DNA of 64,000 bases from contig CAWHZI010000017.1 in assembly GCA_963833835.1 (NCBI GenBank), positions 186,001 through 250,000 of the forward strand. Direction: 5' to 3'. The notes beneath the pieces were generated by a model, which was not told the DNA's origin, did no database searches, and saw nothing but the letters and a program-made list of their open reading frames with translations. Made by a program: the position numbers and the translations under genes. The stretch is from Bog-532 sp963833835. GTDB lineage: Bacteria; Actinomycetota; Actinomycetes; Streptosporangiales; Streptosporangiaceae. Shown one piece after another: positions 45,113-54,050 of this stretch. Position 1 is the stretch's first letter. The number at the start of each line of letters is the position of its first letter.

Positions 45113-45907
45113 GTGGACCGTGCTGCCGTGCTGGCGAAGTTCAACGATCAGCTGCGCCGTAACCCAGCTGCCGAGCCGGGGTCCCGGGTCGAGCGGGACG
45201 AACACCTCACCCGGGTCATTTCCGCCGGGGATGGCTGGAGCGGTGTGCTGTGGTCCGATCTCGCCGGCCTTGACCCGGCCGGCGCCGGCGCAATGATCGC
45301 GGCTGAGGTTCGCCGGTTCACCGATCTGGGCCGTCCGTGGGAGTGGAAGTACTACTCCTATGATCAGCCCGCCGATCTGCCCGGGTGGCTGGCCGCGGCC
45401 GGCCTGGCCGCCGAGCCCGCGGAGACGCTGCTGGTGGCGGAAGTCGCGCGGCTGGACCTGGAGGTCCGGCCGCCCGCCGGGGTGGACCTGGTCCCGGTCG
45501 CCGGGGCCGACGGGGCGGCCGCCGTGGTGCGGGTGCACAACGAGGTCTTCGGCGGTGACCACGCGGCGGCCGGCTCGGCCATCACGGCGGCCCTGCAATT
45601 GCAGCCGCGTCCGGTCCAAGCCGTGGTCGCGATGGCGGGGGATATCGCGATCTCGGCCGGGCGGGTGGACTTCCCGGACGGTAGCGACTTCGCCAGCTTG
45701 TGGGGCGGCGGGACCCTGCCGGCCTGGCGCGGCCGCGGCGTGTTCCGGTCGCTGGTCGCCTACCGGGCCCGGCTGGCCCGGGAACGGGGTTACCGCTACC
45801 TGCAGGTCGACGCGTCCCCCGACAGCCGGCCCATCCTGCAGCGCCTGGGCTTCACCGAGCTCGCCACCACCACGCCGTTCGCCGGTCCCGGAGGGGGCAA
45901 CCTCTAG
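45113..45907 (+). CDS. GNAT family acetyltransferase (two GNAT-like halves)
   Basis: About 264 residues from GTG 45113; TTG 45077 would add twelve. The C-terminal GNAT domain has 'GTLPAWRGRGVFRSLVAYRA' (acetyl-CoA loop R-G-R-G-V) and 'RYLQVDASPDSRPILQRLGF'. The N-terminal half ('WEWKYYSYDQPADLPGWL') looks like a diverged first GNAT-like domain. Substrate unknown. The start has only a weak ribosome binding site. Confidence 0.85.
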   Translation: MDRAAVLAKFNDQLRRNPAAEPGSRVERDEHLTRVISAGDGWSGVLWSDLAGLDPAGAGAMIAAEVRRFTDLGRPWEWKYYSYDQPADLPGWLAAAGLAAEPAETLLVAEVARLDLEVRPPAGVDLVPVAGADGAAAVVRVHNEVFGGDHAAAGSAITAALQLQPRPVQAVVAMAGDIAISAGRVDFPDGSDFASLWGGGTLPAWRGRGVFRSLVAYRARLARERGYRYLQVDASPDSRPILQRLGFTELATTTPFAGPGGGNL

Positions 45908-45922
45908 CCGACGAAGGCGGCG

Positions 45923-46495
45923 CTAGCCCAGCGCGGCCGTCGCGGCCCGGAGCTCAGCCAGGGACTGGCGGGTGAGGTCGGGCAGTGTCGGCTGGCTGGC
46001 CGGATCGGCCCACTGGCTGAAGGCCCGGTCGAAGGCGCGCATGCCGAGCTCAGCGGCCAGGCTCGCGGTCAGCTCCGGCACGCCGCGCTTTTCCAGGGCC
46101 TCGCCCATGGCCTGGGTCAGGCCGATGTGCTTGAACGCCGAGCGTTCCCGCAGCTCGCTGTGGGCCGCGATGACCGGGAGCAGCCGGGCCGCGAACTCGC
46201 GGCGCTCGTCGGTGAAGGTGGCGGCGAGCGCGTCGAGAGCCGCGCCGACGGCCTGCACCGGCGTGGCCGGGCTAGGTGCCGCGGCGATCGCGTCGGCCAG
46301 GATACGGCTGTGGATCTCCTGGCCCGCGAACAGCACCTCCCGCTTGTCCGGGAAGTGCCGGAAGAAGGTCATCTTGGTCACGCCGGCCCGTTCGGCGATC
46401 TCGCTGACGGTGGTGGCGTCATAGCCCTGCTCGGTGAACAGGTCGAGCGCGGCGCGCACCAGCCGCTCCGGCGTATTCGGTTCCCATCGAGCCAT
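45923..46495 (-). CDS. TetR-family transcriptional regulator
   Basis: A 190-residue protein from ATG 46493-46495. The helix-turn-helix is 'TTVSEIAERAGVTKMTFFRH' within 'FTEQGYDAT' and 'FPDKREVLF'. The C-terminal ligand-binding domain is helical ('AFSQWADPASQPTLPDL'). It is divergent from an epimerase gene, and a long inverted repeat lies between them, so it probably controls both. Confidence 0.92.
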   Translation of the reverse strand: MARWEPNTPERLVRAALDLFTEQGYDATTVSEIAERAGVTKMTFFRHFPDKREVLFAGQEIHSRILADAIAAAPSPATPVQAVGAALDALAATFTDERREFAARLLPVIAAHSELRERSAFKHIGLTQAMGEALEKRGVPELTASLAAELGMRAFDRAFSQWADPASQPTLPDLTRQSLAELRAATAALG

Positions 46496-46510
46496 CTGGA
46501 CAGGATAGTT

Positions 46511-46561
46511 GATGTGACTCGGTAACGTCACGGTGCTAGAGTGACGTTACCAAGTCACATC
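46511..46561. promoter_or_regulatory. double TetR operator in a 20-bp inverted repeat
   Basis: Arms 46511-46530 and 46542-46561 are reverse complements with one mismatch and are 11 bp apart. Each arm region contains a palindrome of the form GTGAC-N8-GTCAC (46514-46531 and 46541-46558), with the core GGTAAC or GTTACC. This fits two TetR dimers on one site between the TetR gene and the epimerase gene. Confidence 0.85.
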
Positions 46562-46604
46562 AGGTGCCCGGCTCGTACGGACGCCGACATCCTCAGGAGT
46601 TGCC

Positions 46605-47565
46605 ATGCGTGTTTTCGTCACCGGCGCCAGCGGTCACATCGGCTCGGCCGTGGTCCCCGAGCTGATTCAGGCCGGGCACGAGGTCACCGGCCTGGCCCGG
46701 TCCGATGCCTCGGCCGCGGCCGTGCAGGCCATGGGGGCCGAGGTGTACCGGGGCGACCTCAGCGACCCGGACGGGCTGCGCGGGGCCGTGGCCGCCGCGG
46801 ACGCGGTCATCCACCTCGCGTTCGACCACGCCATGATGATGGGCGGGGATTTCGGCGGGGCGGTGGCCACCGACCTGGCCGTCGTGCAGGCCCTGGGCGA
46901 CGCCCTGGCCGGCCCGGGTAAGACCTTCGTCGGGATCGGCCTGACCCCCACCACCGGTGACGCCAGGCGCGACGCGGCGATCGAGTCCAATCCCCGCTCG
47001 GCCGTCTCCCAGGCCATCGCCGGGTTCAGCGATCGCGGCGTCCGGACCATCCTGGTTGCGGTCCCGCCGGTCACGCACAGCTCGCAGGACAAGATCGGTT
47101 TCCTCCCCACCCTGATCGGGATCGCCCGGGACAAGGGCATCTCCGGTTACGTCGAAGCGGGCACCAACCGCTGGCCCGCGGTCCACACCCTCGACCTCGC
47201 CGCGCTGTTCCGGCTGGCGCTGGACCAGGCCCCGGCCGGGGTCACAGCTGTTCGGCGCGGCCGAGGACGGCATCGAGGTGCGTGAGATCGCCGCGACGAT
47301 CGGCCGTCACCTGGGCATCCCGGCCGTCAGCCTTCCGGCCGATCAGGCCGCGGACCACTTCAAGGCCTTCCCGTTCATCACGATGGACATCACGATGCCG
47401 GGCGCGCTCACCCGCGAACTCCTCGGCTGGCAGCCGACCCGCCCGGGGCTGATCGCCGACCTGGACGAGGGTCACTACTTCGCCGCCCCTGATGCCGTAG
47501 CGCCAGGTGCGCGGGCTCCCGGAAGATCAACCGTCGGCCAGCATCAATTCATTGACGTGCCCTAG
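46605..47565 (+). pseudogene. NAD-dependent epimerase/SDR family gene, single frameshift
   Basis: The first frame has 'MRVFVTGASGHIGSAVVPEL', 'GDLSDPDGLRGAVAAADAVI', 'LAGPGKTFVGIGLTPTTGDA' and 'NRWPAVHTLDLAALFRLALD', an extended SDR related to UDP-galactose 4-epimerases. A run of four G at 47238-47241 breaks the frame. With three G the protein continues 'GSQLFGAAEDGIEVREIAAT', 'PADQAADHFKAFPFITMDIT' and 'LGWQPTRPGLIADLDEGHYF'. So all expected parts are present in two frames. The likely target of the divergent TetR repressor. Confidence 0.85.
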
Positions 47566-47603
47566 CCTGCTGGCAGACCTCGTTGATCAGAAGGAATTTC
47601 GTC

Positions 47604-48136
47604 ATGAGCATTGCGTCCATGGTGGATACCAGGAGTTGCAGCAGGGCGTGGACAAAAACCAGTCCCGCCAAGTCGCTGGGCATCTCGACCGGCATCGTCG
47701 ATCAGATCACGCGCTGGATTCCGACCGAGACGATCACGGCTTACGTCGCGCTGCTCGCTTTGCTGGCACCGCTGTCGAGACATGCTCCCTCGTACCAGAG
47801 CCGCTGGATCCTGCTCGGTATCGTCGTCGCGGCCAACCCGGTGGTCGTGCTGCTGCTCGCGATGGCGAAGAGCCAGCCCGGCGACGACTTCTCGTTTCCG
47901 GTGTTCGAGATGCTGATTGCGCCCATCGCGTTGCGGCTTGGGCTTTTGCCCTGCCCGACACCCCGCTCACCTCGATTGCTCATTACGACCTCAAATGGAA
48001 CGCGGCCATTCTCTCGATCACCACCACCGGAATAGTTCTGCTGGCCAACGCCCTGCACAAGTCGCCCGACCTGGACCAGGTCATGACCAAGGAGCAGGGC
48101 GCCGACCCGGCCAGCCCCGAGCCCCCGGCTAGCTGA
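47604..48136 (+). pseudogene. hypothetical membrane protein, single frameshift
   Basis: ATG 47604 follows AGAAGGA. The frame encodes 'VDQITRWIPTETITAYVALL', a helix 'WILLGIVVAANPVVVLLLAM' and 'FSFPVFEMLIAPIA'. At about 47931 one base (probably T) is missing, and another frame carries on with 'AAWAFALPDTPLTSIAHYDL' and 'ILSITTTGIVLLANALHKSP' to the stop at 48136. The restored product has about four membrane helices. Function unknown. Confidence 0.65.
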
Positions 48137-48143
48137 ACCGGCC

Positions 48144-49805
48144 TCAGGCGAGATGGCCGGTGGCGTCGAATCGGGCTTCGCCGTCCACCAGCGTGGCCAG
48201 CACGCTGAGGCTGGCGATGCGATCCGGGCTGACGGCGGTTGGGTCCTCCGACAGCACCACGAGGTCGGCCAGCTTGCCGGGGGTGATCATGCCCCGGCGG
48301 TGCTCGGCGTGGCTGGCGTAGGCCGAGCCGCTGGTGTAGGCGCGCAGGGCCTGCTCGGCGGTGATCGCCTCGCCCGGATTGAACGGCTCACCGGCGGCGG
48401 TGCGCCGGTTCACCATGTCGTGCACCCCGAGCAGCGGCGCCCCGGTCACGACCGGCCGGTCCGAGCTGCCCGGCAAGGTCAGCCCGGCCGCCAGCAGCGA
48501 CTGCTGCCGGTACAGCCAGTCGTGCCGCGCTGGCGCGATCGCGGCCAGCATGCCGTCGCCGAGCTCGCTGGCGAACCGGCCCTGCGGGACCGCGATCACA
48601 CCGAGCTCGGCCGCCCGCTGGACCTGGTCCGGGCGGGACAGGGCGAAGTGCTCGATGCGGTGCCGGGTGTCCGCCCGCGGGTATCGCCGCTGGGCCTCCG
48701 CGTAGGCGTCGAGGGCGAGGTCGATGGCGCGGTCACCGATCGCGTGCGCGGCCACCTGCCAGCCCGACCGGTGCGCGGCGATGATCGTGCCGGTCAGCTC
48801 GGCTGCGTCGGCCTGCAGGTAACCGCGGTTGCCGGGCGGGCCGGCGTAGTCGTCGTGCATGGCGGCGGTCCGCCCCACCAGCGACCCGTCGGTGAAGATC
48901 TTCATCGCGCCGATCCGCAGCCAGTCGTCACCGAAGCCGGTGCGGATGCCGAGGTCCAGCCCCAGTTCGAGGCCGTCGCCGGGGTCCGCCGCCAGCGGGT
49001 GCAGCACGTCGCTGACCACCATCAGCTCGACCCGGACCCGCAGCTGGCCCCGGTCCCGCGCGGCCTGGTAGGCCGCCAGTTCCACCGGCGTGTGCCCGAT
49101 CCAGCCGCCGCCGATGCCGGCCTCGGTGACGCTGGTGATGCCCTCGCTCAGGTACTGCGCACCGGCCCGGTCGATGGCCTCGGCCAGGACCGGCACCGGG
49201 TAGGGCCGGACCAGGTCGGCCACGAGTTCCTGCGCCGTTTCCTGCAGCAGCCCGGTCGGGCGGCCCGCGGCGTCGGTCACCACCTTGCCGCCGGGCACGT
49301 CGACGGCCCGGTCGGCCAGGCCGAGGTCGGCCAGCACCGCGCTGCTGACCACGCACATGTGCCCGGAGGTGTGCCGGAGCCAGACCCGCCGCCCGGGTGC
49401 GGCCCGGTCCAGGCCGTCCCGGTCCGGGTGCGCGCCCAGCTTGTTCTGGTCGTAGCCGGCGCCGATGACCCAGTCGCCCTCGGCCGTGGCCCCGGCCTGC
49501 CGCGTGACCGCCGCGTACAGGTCGGCCAGCGTCCTGGTCACGGTGGGACGCAGGTCGGCTTCGTTCAGCGTCAGCCCGAACCAGGCCATGTGGTTGTGGG
49601 CGTCATGGAACCCGGGCAGTACGGTCGCGCCGGCCAGGTCCGCGACCTCACGCGTCCGCAGGTCGGCCGGGCCGGGGTCGAGCGCGATGATCCGGCCGCC
49701 CGCGATCGCCACCGACCGTGCCCGCGGCCGGGCCGGGTCCATGGTCAGCACGTTCGCGTTGACCAGCAGCAGGTCGGCCTGGGCCGCTGAGTCAGGCACC
49801 GGCAC
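48144..49805 (-). CDS. amidohydrolase family protein (YtcJ-like)
   Basis: A 553-residue metal-dependent amidohydrolase. Motifs: N-terminal beta-sandwich 'DLLLVNANVLTMDPARPRAR', the metal-binding 'VLPGFHDAHNHMAWFG' (HxH), 'HTSGHMCVVSSAVL', 'VAAHAIGDRAIDLALDAY' and 'RHRIEHFAL', with the C-terminal 'RGMITPGKLADLVVLSEDP'. YtcJ/amidohydrolase_3 members hydrolyse amides or formamides. The start overlaps the end of the thioesterase gene by 14 bases, so it is the last gene of an acyl-CoA operon. Confidence 0.92.
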   Translation of the reverse strand: MPVPDSAAQADLLLVNANVLTMDPARPRARSVAIAGGRIIALDPGPADLRTREVADLAGATVLPGFHDAHNHMAWFGLTLNEADLRPTVTRTLADLYAAVTRQAGATAEGDWVIGAGYDQNKLGAHPDRDGLDRAAPGRRVWLRHTSGHMCVVSSAVLADLGLADRAVDVPGGKVVTDAAGRPTGLLQETAQELVADLVRPYPVPVLAEAIDRAGAQYLSEGITSVTEAGIGGGWIGHTPVELAAYQAARDRGQLRVRVELMVVSDVLHPLAADPGDGLELGLDLGIRTGFGDDWLRIGAMKIFTDGSLVGRTAAMHDDYAGPPGNRGYLQADAAELTGTIIAAHRSGWQVAAHAIGDRAIDLALDAYAEAQRRYPRADTRHRIEHFALSRPDQVQRAAELGVIAVPQGRFASELGDGMLAAIAPARHDWLYRQQSLLAAGLTLPGSSDRPVVTGAPLLGVHDMVNRRTAAGEPFNPGEAITAEQALRAYTSGSAYASHAEHRRGMITPGKLADLVVLSEDPTAVSPDRIASLSVLATLVDGEARFDATGHLA

Positions 49806-50247
49806 CTCCGGGGGTATCGGCGGGCAGCCGGCCTTCGGCCAGCGTCTGGAACGTCTCGCGGTACCAGGGGCTCCACGGCGCCGGGCGGCCCGCTTCGTCG
49901 ATCTTCACGATCACCCGGTGCCCGTGCGCGAGCGTCTGGCCGTCGGCGGGATTGGCGCAGCGGAACTCATAGGTCGCGCTGGTCCGGCCGAGCTTCCCGG
50001 CCGACAGCTCGACCAGCAGCGCGCCCGGTGATTCCAGCGGCGCCAGGAACTCGATGTGGAGCGTGCGGACCACGTAGCGCAGATCCGGGTCGCGCTCGGC
50101 GTAGCTGGTCCAGGCCAGGCCGAGCTGTTCGAACAGCGCGGACTGGGCCCGCTCCACGTGCACCGCGAACCTTGTGTTGTGCAGCACGCCGTTGAGGTCG
50201 AGCTCGTCGAAGTACACCGGGCTGAGCCAGGAGAACGGCGCGCTCAT
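49792..50247 (-). CDS. acyl-CoA thioesterase (4HBT hotdog fold)
   Basis: A 151-residue hotdog protein. The active-site helix 'YFDELDLNGVLHNTRFAVHV' carries the catalytic Asp in the place known from 4-hydroxybenzoyl-CoA thioesterases. It is coupled to the ligase gene before it (4-bp overlap ATGA) and the amidohydrolase after it. It would release the free acid from a CoA thioester. Confidence 0.9.
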   Translation of the reverse strand: MSAPFSWLSPVYFDELDLNGVLHNTRFAVHVERAQSALFEQLGLAWTSYAERDPDLRYVVRTLHIEFLAPLESPGALLVELSAGKLGRTSATYEFRCANPADGQTLAHGHRVIVKIDEAGRPAPWSPWYRETFQTLAEGRLPADTPGGAGA

Positions 50248-51815
50248 GCGCCACCCGCGCTGTCCGCCCAGGTGCCGTCGGCGGTATCGAAGACCGGCCC
50301 CGGCAGCTCGCCGAGCTGCTTCTTGACCACGCGCTCGGAGTCCGTGCGGGGCAGGTCACCGGCCGGCTGCCAGAACCGCGGCACCTTGAAGCTGGCCAGC
50401 CGCTCGCGGCAGTACGCGGCCAGCTCAGCCGGGCCGATCTCGGCGCTGTCGCCGGTCACGTAGTAGGCCTTGACCTCCTCGCCGCGGATCTCGTCCGGGA
50501 CCGCGGTGACCGCGGCCAGCCTGATCCCCGGGTGGGCCAGCAGCACTTCCTCGACCTCGCGCGCGGCCACGTTCTCCCCGCCGCGCCGGATCATGTCCTT
50601 GATCCGGCCCGCGTGATAGACCCGGCCCTGGGCGTCCATCCGGCCGAGGTCGCCGGTGTGGAACCAGCCGTCGCGCAGCACCCGCGCGGTCGCCTCCGGG
50701 TCGCCGTCGTAACCGTCCATCATGCCCGGGCCGGCCAGCGTGATCTCCCCGGTGCGCCCGGCCGGGACCGGCTGGCCGTCGTCCCCGGCGATCTGCACCT
50801 TCCGGTAGCTGACCGGGCCGCCCAGGCATCCGGTGCCGACCAGCTCGTCGTGGTCGGCGTCGGTGACGCGCAGGTCGGCGCCGGTCTCGGTCATCCCGAA
50901 GGCCTCGTACCAGGGCACGCCCCAGCGCTCCTCCAGCGTGGCGTGCAGGGTGGGCGGGATCGCCGAGCACTGCACCACCCGGACCCGATGGCGGCGGTCC
51001 TCCGGGCTGGGCGGCATGCGCAGCAGCAGCCCCGGCATCGCGCCGAGGCAGTAGAAGTACGTCACCTGGTGCTCGCGTACCTTGGCCCAGAACGTCGACG
51101 GATGGAACCCGTCCAGGATCACCAGCTCCGCGCCGGCCAGCAGCGCGGCGGCGACGTTCCACTGCGGGTCGATGTAGCTGAACGGCTGCGCGGTCAGCAT
51201 CACGTCGTCCGCGCTGAGGTAGGGAAACTCGCTGACCAGGCTCCCGCCCAGCCGGGTCCAGTACGGGTGCGGCAGCACGCAGCCCTTGGGGCGGCCGGTG
51301 GTGCCCGAGGTGAACTGGATGTTCGCCGTCCCGGACGGGTCCGGAAGCCCCAAACCGTCGGCCCGGCCCGCCCGGGCGGCATAGCCCGCGAGCTCCGTGG
51401 CCGGGACCGCCCGGCCGAGCGCGGGCAGGTCGGCCGGCAGCCGCGCCAGCAGCGGCCCGAACTGGGCGCCGTGCACGATGGCGGACACGTGGGCCTGGCG
51501 CAGCACATGCTCCGCGTCCGCGGTCTGGTACCGGACGTTGAGCGGCACCGCCGCCGCGTTCAGCAGCGACAGGGCGATCCAGGTCAGCGGGAACGCCGCC
51601 TCGTTCGACAGCAGCAGCGCCACCCGGTCACCGGCCCGGACACCCCGGGCGCTCAGCGCCTGCGCGTAGCCGGTGGTCAGGCGGTCCACGTCGGCGAAGG
51701 TCAGCGTCTCGCCGGGGTCGAACCGCCACGCCACCCGGTCGGGCCACCGCTCGGCCGCGGCCCGGACCGCACCGGCCAGTGCCGCCGGCTGGGTGCCCGG
51801 CTGCTCACCGCTCAT
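50244..51815 (-). CDS. acyl-CoA synthetase (AMP-binding, ANL superfamily)
   Basis: A 523-residue adenylate-forming enzyme. P-loop motif 'IQFTSGTTGRPKGCVLPH', 'WYEAFGMTETGADLRVTD' (A5), 'WFHTGDLGRMDAQGRVYHAG' (A7), 'RIKDMIRRGGENVAAREVEE' (A8 hinge) and C-terminal 'FKVPRFWQPAGDLPRTDSER' with the final Lys in 'VVKKQLGEL'. It activates a carboxylic acid as CoA thioester; closest in style to crotonobetaine/carnitine- or aryl-CoA ligases. Overlaps its neighbours by four bases on both sides. Confidence 0.93.
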   Translation of the reverse strand: MSGEQPGTQPAALAGAVRAAAERWPDRVAWRFDPGETLTFADVDRLTTGYAQALSARGVRAGDRVALLLSNEAAFPLTWIALSLLNAAAVPLNVRYQTADAEHVLRQAHVSAIVHGAQFGPLLARLPADLPALGRAVPATELAGYAARAGRADGLGLPDPSGTANIQFTSGTTGRPKGCVLPHPYWTRLGGSLVSEFPYLSADDVMLTAQPFSYIDPQWNVAAALLAGAELVILDGFHPSTFWAKVREHQVTYFYCLGAMPGLLLRMPPSPEDRRHRVRVVQCSAIPPTLHATLEERWGVPWYEAFGMTETGADLRVTDADHDELVGTGCLGGPVSYRKVQIAGDDGQPVPAGRTGEITLAGPGMMDGYDGDPEATARVLRDGWFHTGDLGRMDAQGRVYHAGRIKDMIRRGGENVAAREVEEVLLAHPGIRLAAVTAVPDEIRGEEVKAYYVTGDSAEIGPAELAAYCRERLASFKVPRFWQPAGDLPRTDSERVVKKQLGELPGPVFDTADGTWADSAGGA

Positions 51816-52531
51816 CGCCCGCCCTCGGGGGCCACGGTCAGCGCGGCGAAGTCGACCTCGGCCGCCATCGCTTCCTCCAGCGCGCTCTCCGCGCCCCGGT
51901 CCAGGGCCTGCTTGGCCAGGGCCAGGGCCAGCGCCGGCCGGTCCCGCAGCCGGGCCGCGATCTCCGCCGCCACCTTCTCGTGCTCGCCTGCCGGAGCGAC
52001 CTGGTTCACCAGTCCCAGCTCGAGCGCGCGGGCGGCGCCGAACCGCTCGCCCAGCAGCAGCAGTTCCTTGGCCCGGACCGGCCCGACCAGCAGCGGCAGC
52101 AGCCGGGAGATGCCGCCGGTCACGCTCAGGCCCACCGACACCTCGGGGAATCCGAACTGCGCGTCCTCGGCTGCCACCACCAGGTCGCAGCCGAGCGCGA
52201 ACTCACAGCCCGCCCCCAGGGCGTAGCCGTGCACGGCCGCGATGACCGGGCCGGTGAACCGGCGGATGGCCCGGGTCACGTCCTGGATCTGCTCCACCCG
52301 CAACCGGGTGGCCAGCACGTTTTCCGGTGGCAGCGGCTCCTTCAGGTCGTGCCCGGAGCAGAACGCCCGGCCCCGGCCCGCCAGCACGATCGCCCGCGCG
52401 CCGTCCTGGCCGGCCCGGACGAGCGCCGCGACCAGGCCGGCCGTGAGTTCTGGCACCACCGCGTTGAGCCGTTCCGGCCGGTTCAGGTGAATCCACGCCA
52501 CCGACTCGGCCAGCTCGTAATCGACCACCAT
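51812..52531 (-). CDS. enoyl-CoA hydratase/isomerase
   Basis: A 239-residue crotonase-fold protein from ATG 52529-52531. Oxyanion motifs 'AFCSGHDLKEP' and 'GYALGAGCEFALGCDLVVA'; both hydratase Glu positions are filled ('GAGCEF' and 'FGFPEVSVGL'). It hydrates an enoyl-CoA in a degradation path shared with the coupled ligase and thioesterase genes. Confidence 0.93.
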   Translation of the reverse strand: MVVDYELAESVAWIHLNRPERLNAVVPELTAGLVAALVRAGQDGARAIVLAGRGRAFCSGHDLKEPLPPENVLATRLRVEQIQDVTRAIRRFTGPVIAAVHGYALGAGCEFALGCDLVVAAEDAQFGFPEVSVGLSVTGGISRLLPLLVGPVRAKELLLLGERFGAARALELGLVNQVAPAGEHEKVAAEIAARLRDRPALALALAKQALDRGAESALEEAMAAEVDFAALTVAPEGGR

Positions 52532-52532
52532 G

Positions 52533-53240
52533 TCAGGAGCCCTTCTGGTCGTGGTCCGGTCCCGCCGCCGCAACAACCTCGTTCGCGGTGATCTCGGTCA
52601 CGGCGATCTGGGGATCATCGGGGTCCAGCCGCCAGCGGTACCGGTACACCGCGGCCACGATGGCGGCCGTCCCTGGTAGCTCCGCGTCGGCGACTGCAGC
52701 GGCCATCAGCCGCATCGGCGTCCAGTGCTGGCTGCCACCGCTAACACTGTCGTCGCTAACACTGCCGTCGTCGTGCGGGTTGCCGTAACCCTGGACCGGC
52801 AGCAGGTGGCCTTCGTGCCGCTCGTAGAAGCGGATCCGCCGGTTTCTGATCTGTACCTCGGCCGGGTCGCAGCCGGGTTCGTCCGGATCCTCGACGTCCC
52901 ACACCAGCAGCGGATAGCCGGCGTCGTGCAGCCAGGCCATGAGCTGGTCCCACATGATCCCGCCCAGCCCCTGCCCGCGCTGGCCCGCCACCAGGTACCG
53001 CAGGAACATCCAGCCCGTGCCCCCGAGCGGCCGGAGCATCACGAACCCGCGCGGCTCGCCGCCCTGCATCAGCGCCAGCGCGCTCTCGTCGTCCTCGCGT
53101 CCGGAGGTAAGCGAGGCGAAGTCGGCCCGCAGGTGCGGGGCGAACCCGTCCTCGTAGATGCGGCGCACCGCGCTGACGCGCCCGGGATCGAGGTCGTCCA
53201 CCGGTTCCAGCGCGTAACCCCCGTCGGTCACCGGTTCCAT
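52533..53240 (-). CDS. GNAT family acetyltransferase with unusual C-terminal part
   Basis: A 235-residue protein. The GNAT core is 'FVMLRPLGGTGWMFLRYLV' and 'GQRGQGLGGIMWDQLMAWLH' (acetyl-CoA loop), then 'RFYERHEGHLLPVQGYG'. A Ser/Asp-rich stretch with a duplicated 15-base unit (52741-52770) follows, then an extra helical C-terminal domain (about 175-235). It lies one base pair upstream of the hydratase gene and is probably the first gene of the operon. Confidence 0.8.
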   Translation of the reverse strand: MEPVTDGGYALEPVDDLDPGRVSAVRRIYEDGFAPHLRADFASLTSGREDDESALALMQGGEPRGFVMLRPLGGTGWMFLRYLVAGQRGQGLGGIMWDQLMAWLHDAGYPLLVWDVEDPDEPGCDPAEVQIRNRRIRFYERHEGHLLPVQGYGNPHDDGSVSDDSVSGGSQHWTPMRLMAAAVADAELPGTAAIVAAVYRYRWRLDPDDPQIAVTEITANEVVAAAGPDHDQKGS

Positions 53241-53255
53241 CGCACTGTCTCCTTA

Positions 53256-53300
53256 ACCCTTCGGACTAGCCCCATTCGGATTAGCCCCATTCGGATTAGC
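53256..53300. repeat. three tandem 15-bp units at the cobK 3' end
   Basis: CCCATTCGGATTAGC occurs twice in perfect tandem (53271-53285, 53286-53300), and a diverged copy precedes it (53256-53270). The cobK stop codon lies inside the third copy (53296-53298). Likely slippage duplication; each unit carries a TTA that reads as a stop on the minus strand. Confidence 0.85.
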
Positions 53301-54027
53301 ACTGTTCTAGCCACGTTATTGCCTCCCCCGCTGTGGCCACGGTGGGCGCGTCCGGGGCGGGCGGCCGGTCCACCATCACCACCGGCAGGCCCAGCCGCCG
53401 GGCCGCGGTCAGCTTGGCCGAGGTGAGCGCGCCTCCACTGTCCCTGGTGACCAGGACGTCGACCGCGTGCCGGCGCATCAGGGCCGTCTCGTTCGCGACC
53501 TCGAACGGCCCGCGGGCCGTCACGACCTGGGCTCGCGGGGGCAGCGGCGGAGCCGGAGCCCCCACCGACCGGATGAGGAACCAGCGCTGCTCGTCGGCGG
53601 CGAAGGCGGACACTTCGGTGCGGCCGACGGTGAGGAACACCCGCTGGCCCGGCAGGTCAGCGGCCGCGGCCGCCAGCGACGCCACCCGCCGCCAGTCGTC
53701 ATCCGGCCTGGCGGTCCAGCCCGGGCGGCGCAACACCAGCAGCGGTACGCCCAGTCGCTGCGTGGCGGCCACCGCGGCCGCGGTCATGGCGGTGGCGAAG
53801 GGATGGGTGGCGTCGACCACCGCACCGATGCCTTCGGCCGTCAGCCAGGCCGCCAGCCCGTCCGGGCCGCCGAACCCACCGACGCGGGTCCGCCCGGCCG
53901 GCCGCGCCGGGTCGCTGGTCCGGCCGGCCAGCGAGCTGATCACCTCGGTACCGGGCCGGTCCGCCAGGCGGGCCGCCAGGTCCCGCGCCTCACCGGTGCC
54001 ACCCAGCACCAGCACACGCTTGGTCAC
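53296..54027 (-). CDS. cobK: precorrin-6A reductase CobK
   Basis: A 243-residue protein that reduces precorrin-6A to precorrin-6B with NADPH in aerobic cobalamin synthesis. Motifs: 'VLVLGGTGEARDLAARLA', 'VVDATHPFATAMTAAAVAA' (the DATHPFA signature), 'LLVLRRPGW' and 'VLVTRDSGGALTSAKLTAAR' (split here). Length is normal. The GTG start (54025-54027) is 23 bp from the divergent cobF start, so the two promoters overlap. Confidence 0.93.
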   Translation of the reverse strand: MTKRVLVLGGTGEARDLAARLADRPGTEVISSLAGRTSDPARPAGRTRVGGFGGPDGLAAWLTAEGIGAVVDATHPFATAMTAAAVAATQRLGVPLLVLRRPGWTARPDDDWRRVASLAAAAADLPGQRVFLTVGRTEVSAFAADEQRWFLIRSVGAPAPPLPPRAQVVTARGPFEVANETALMRRHAVDVLVTRDSGGALTSAKLTAARRLGLPVVMVDRPPAPDAPTVATAGEAITWLEQC

Positions 54028-54050
54028 GACTGCATCGTAGGGTGCGGTCC

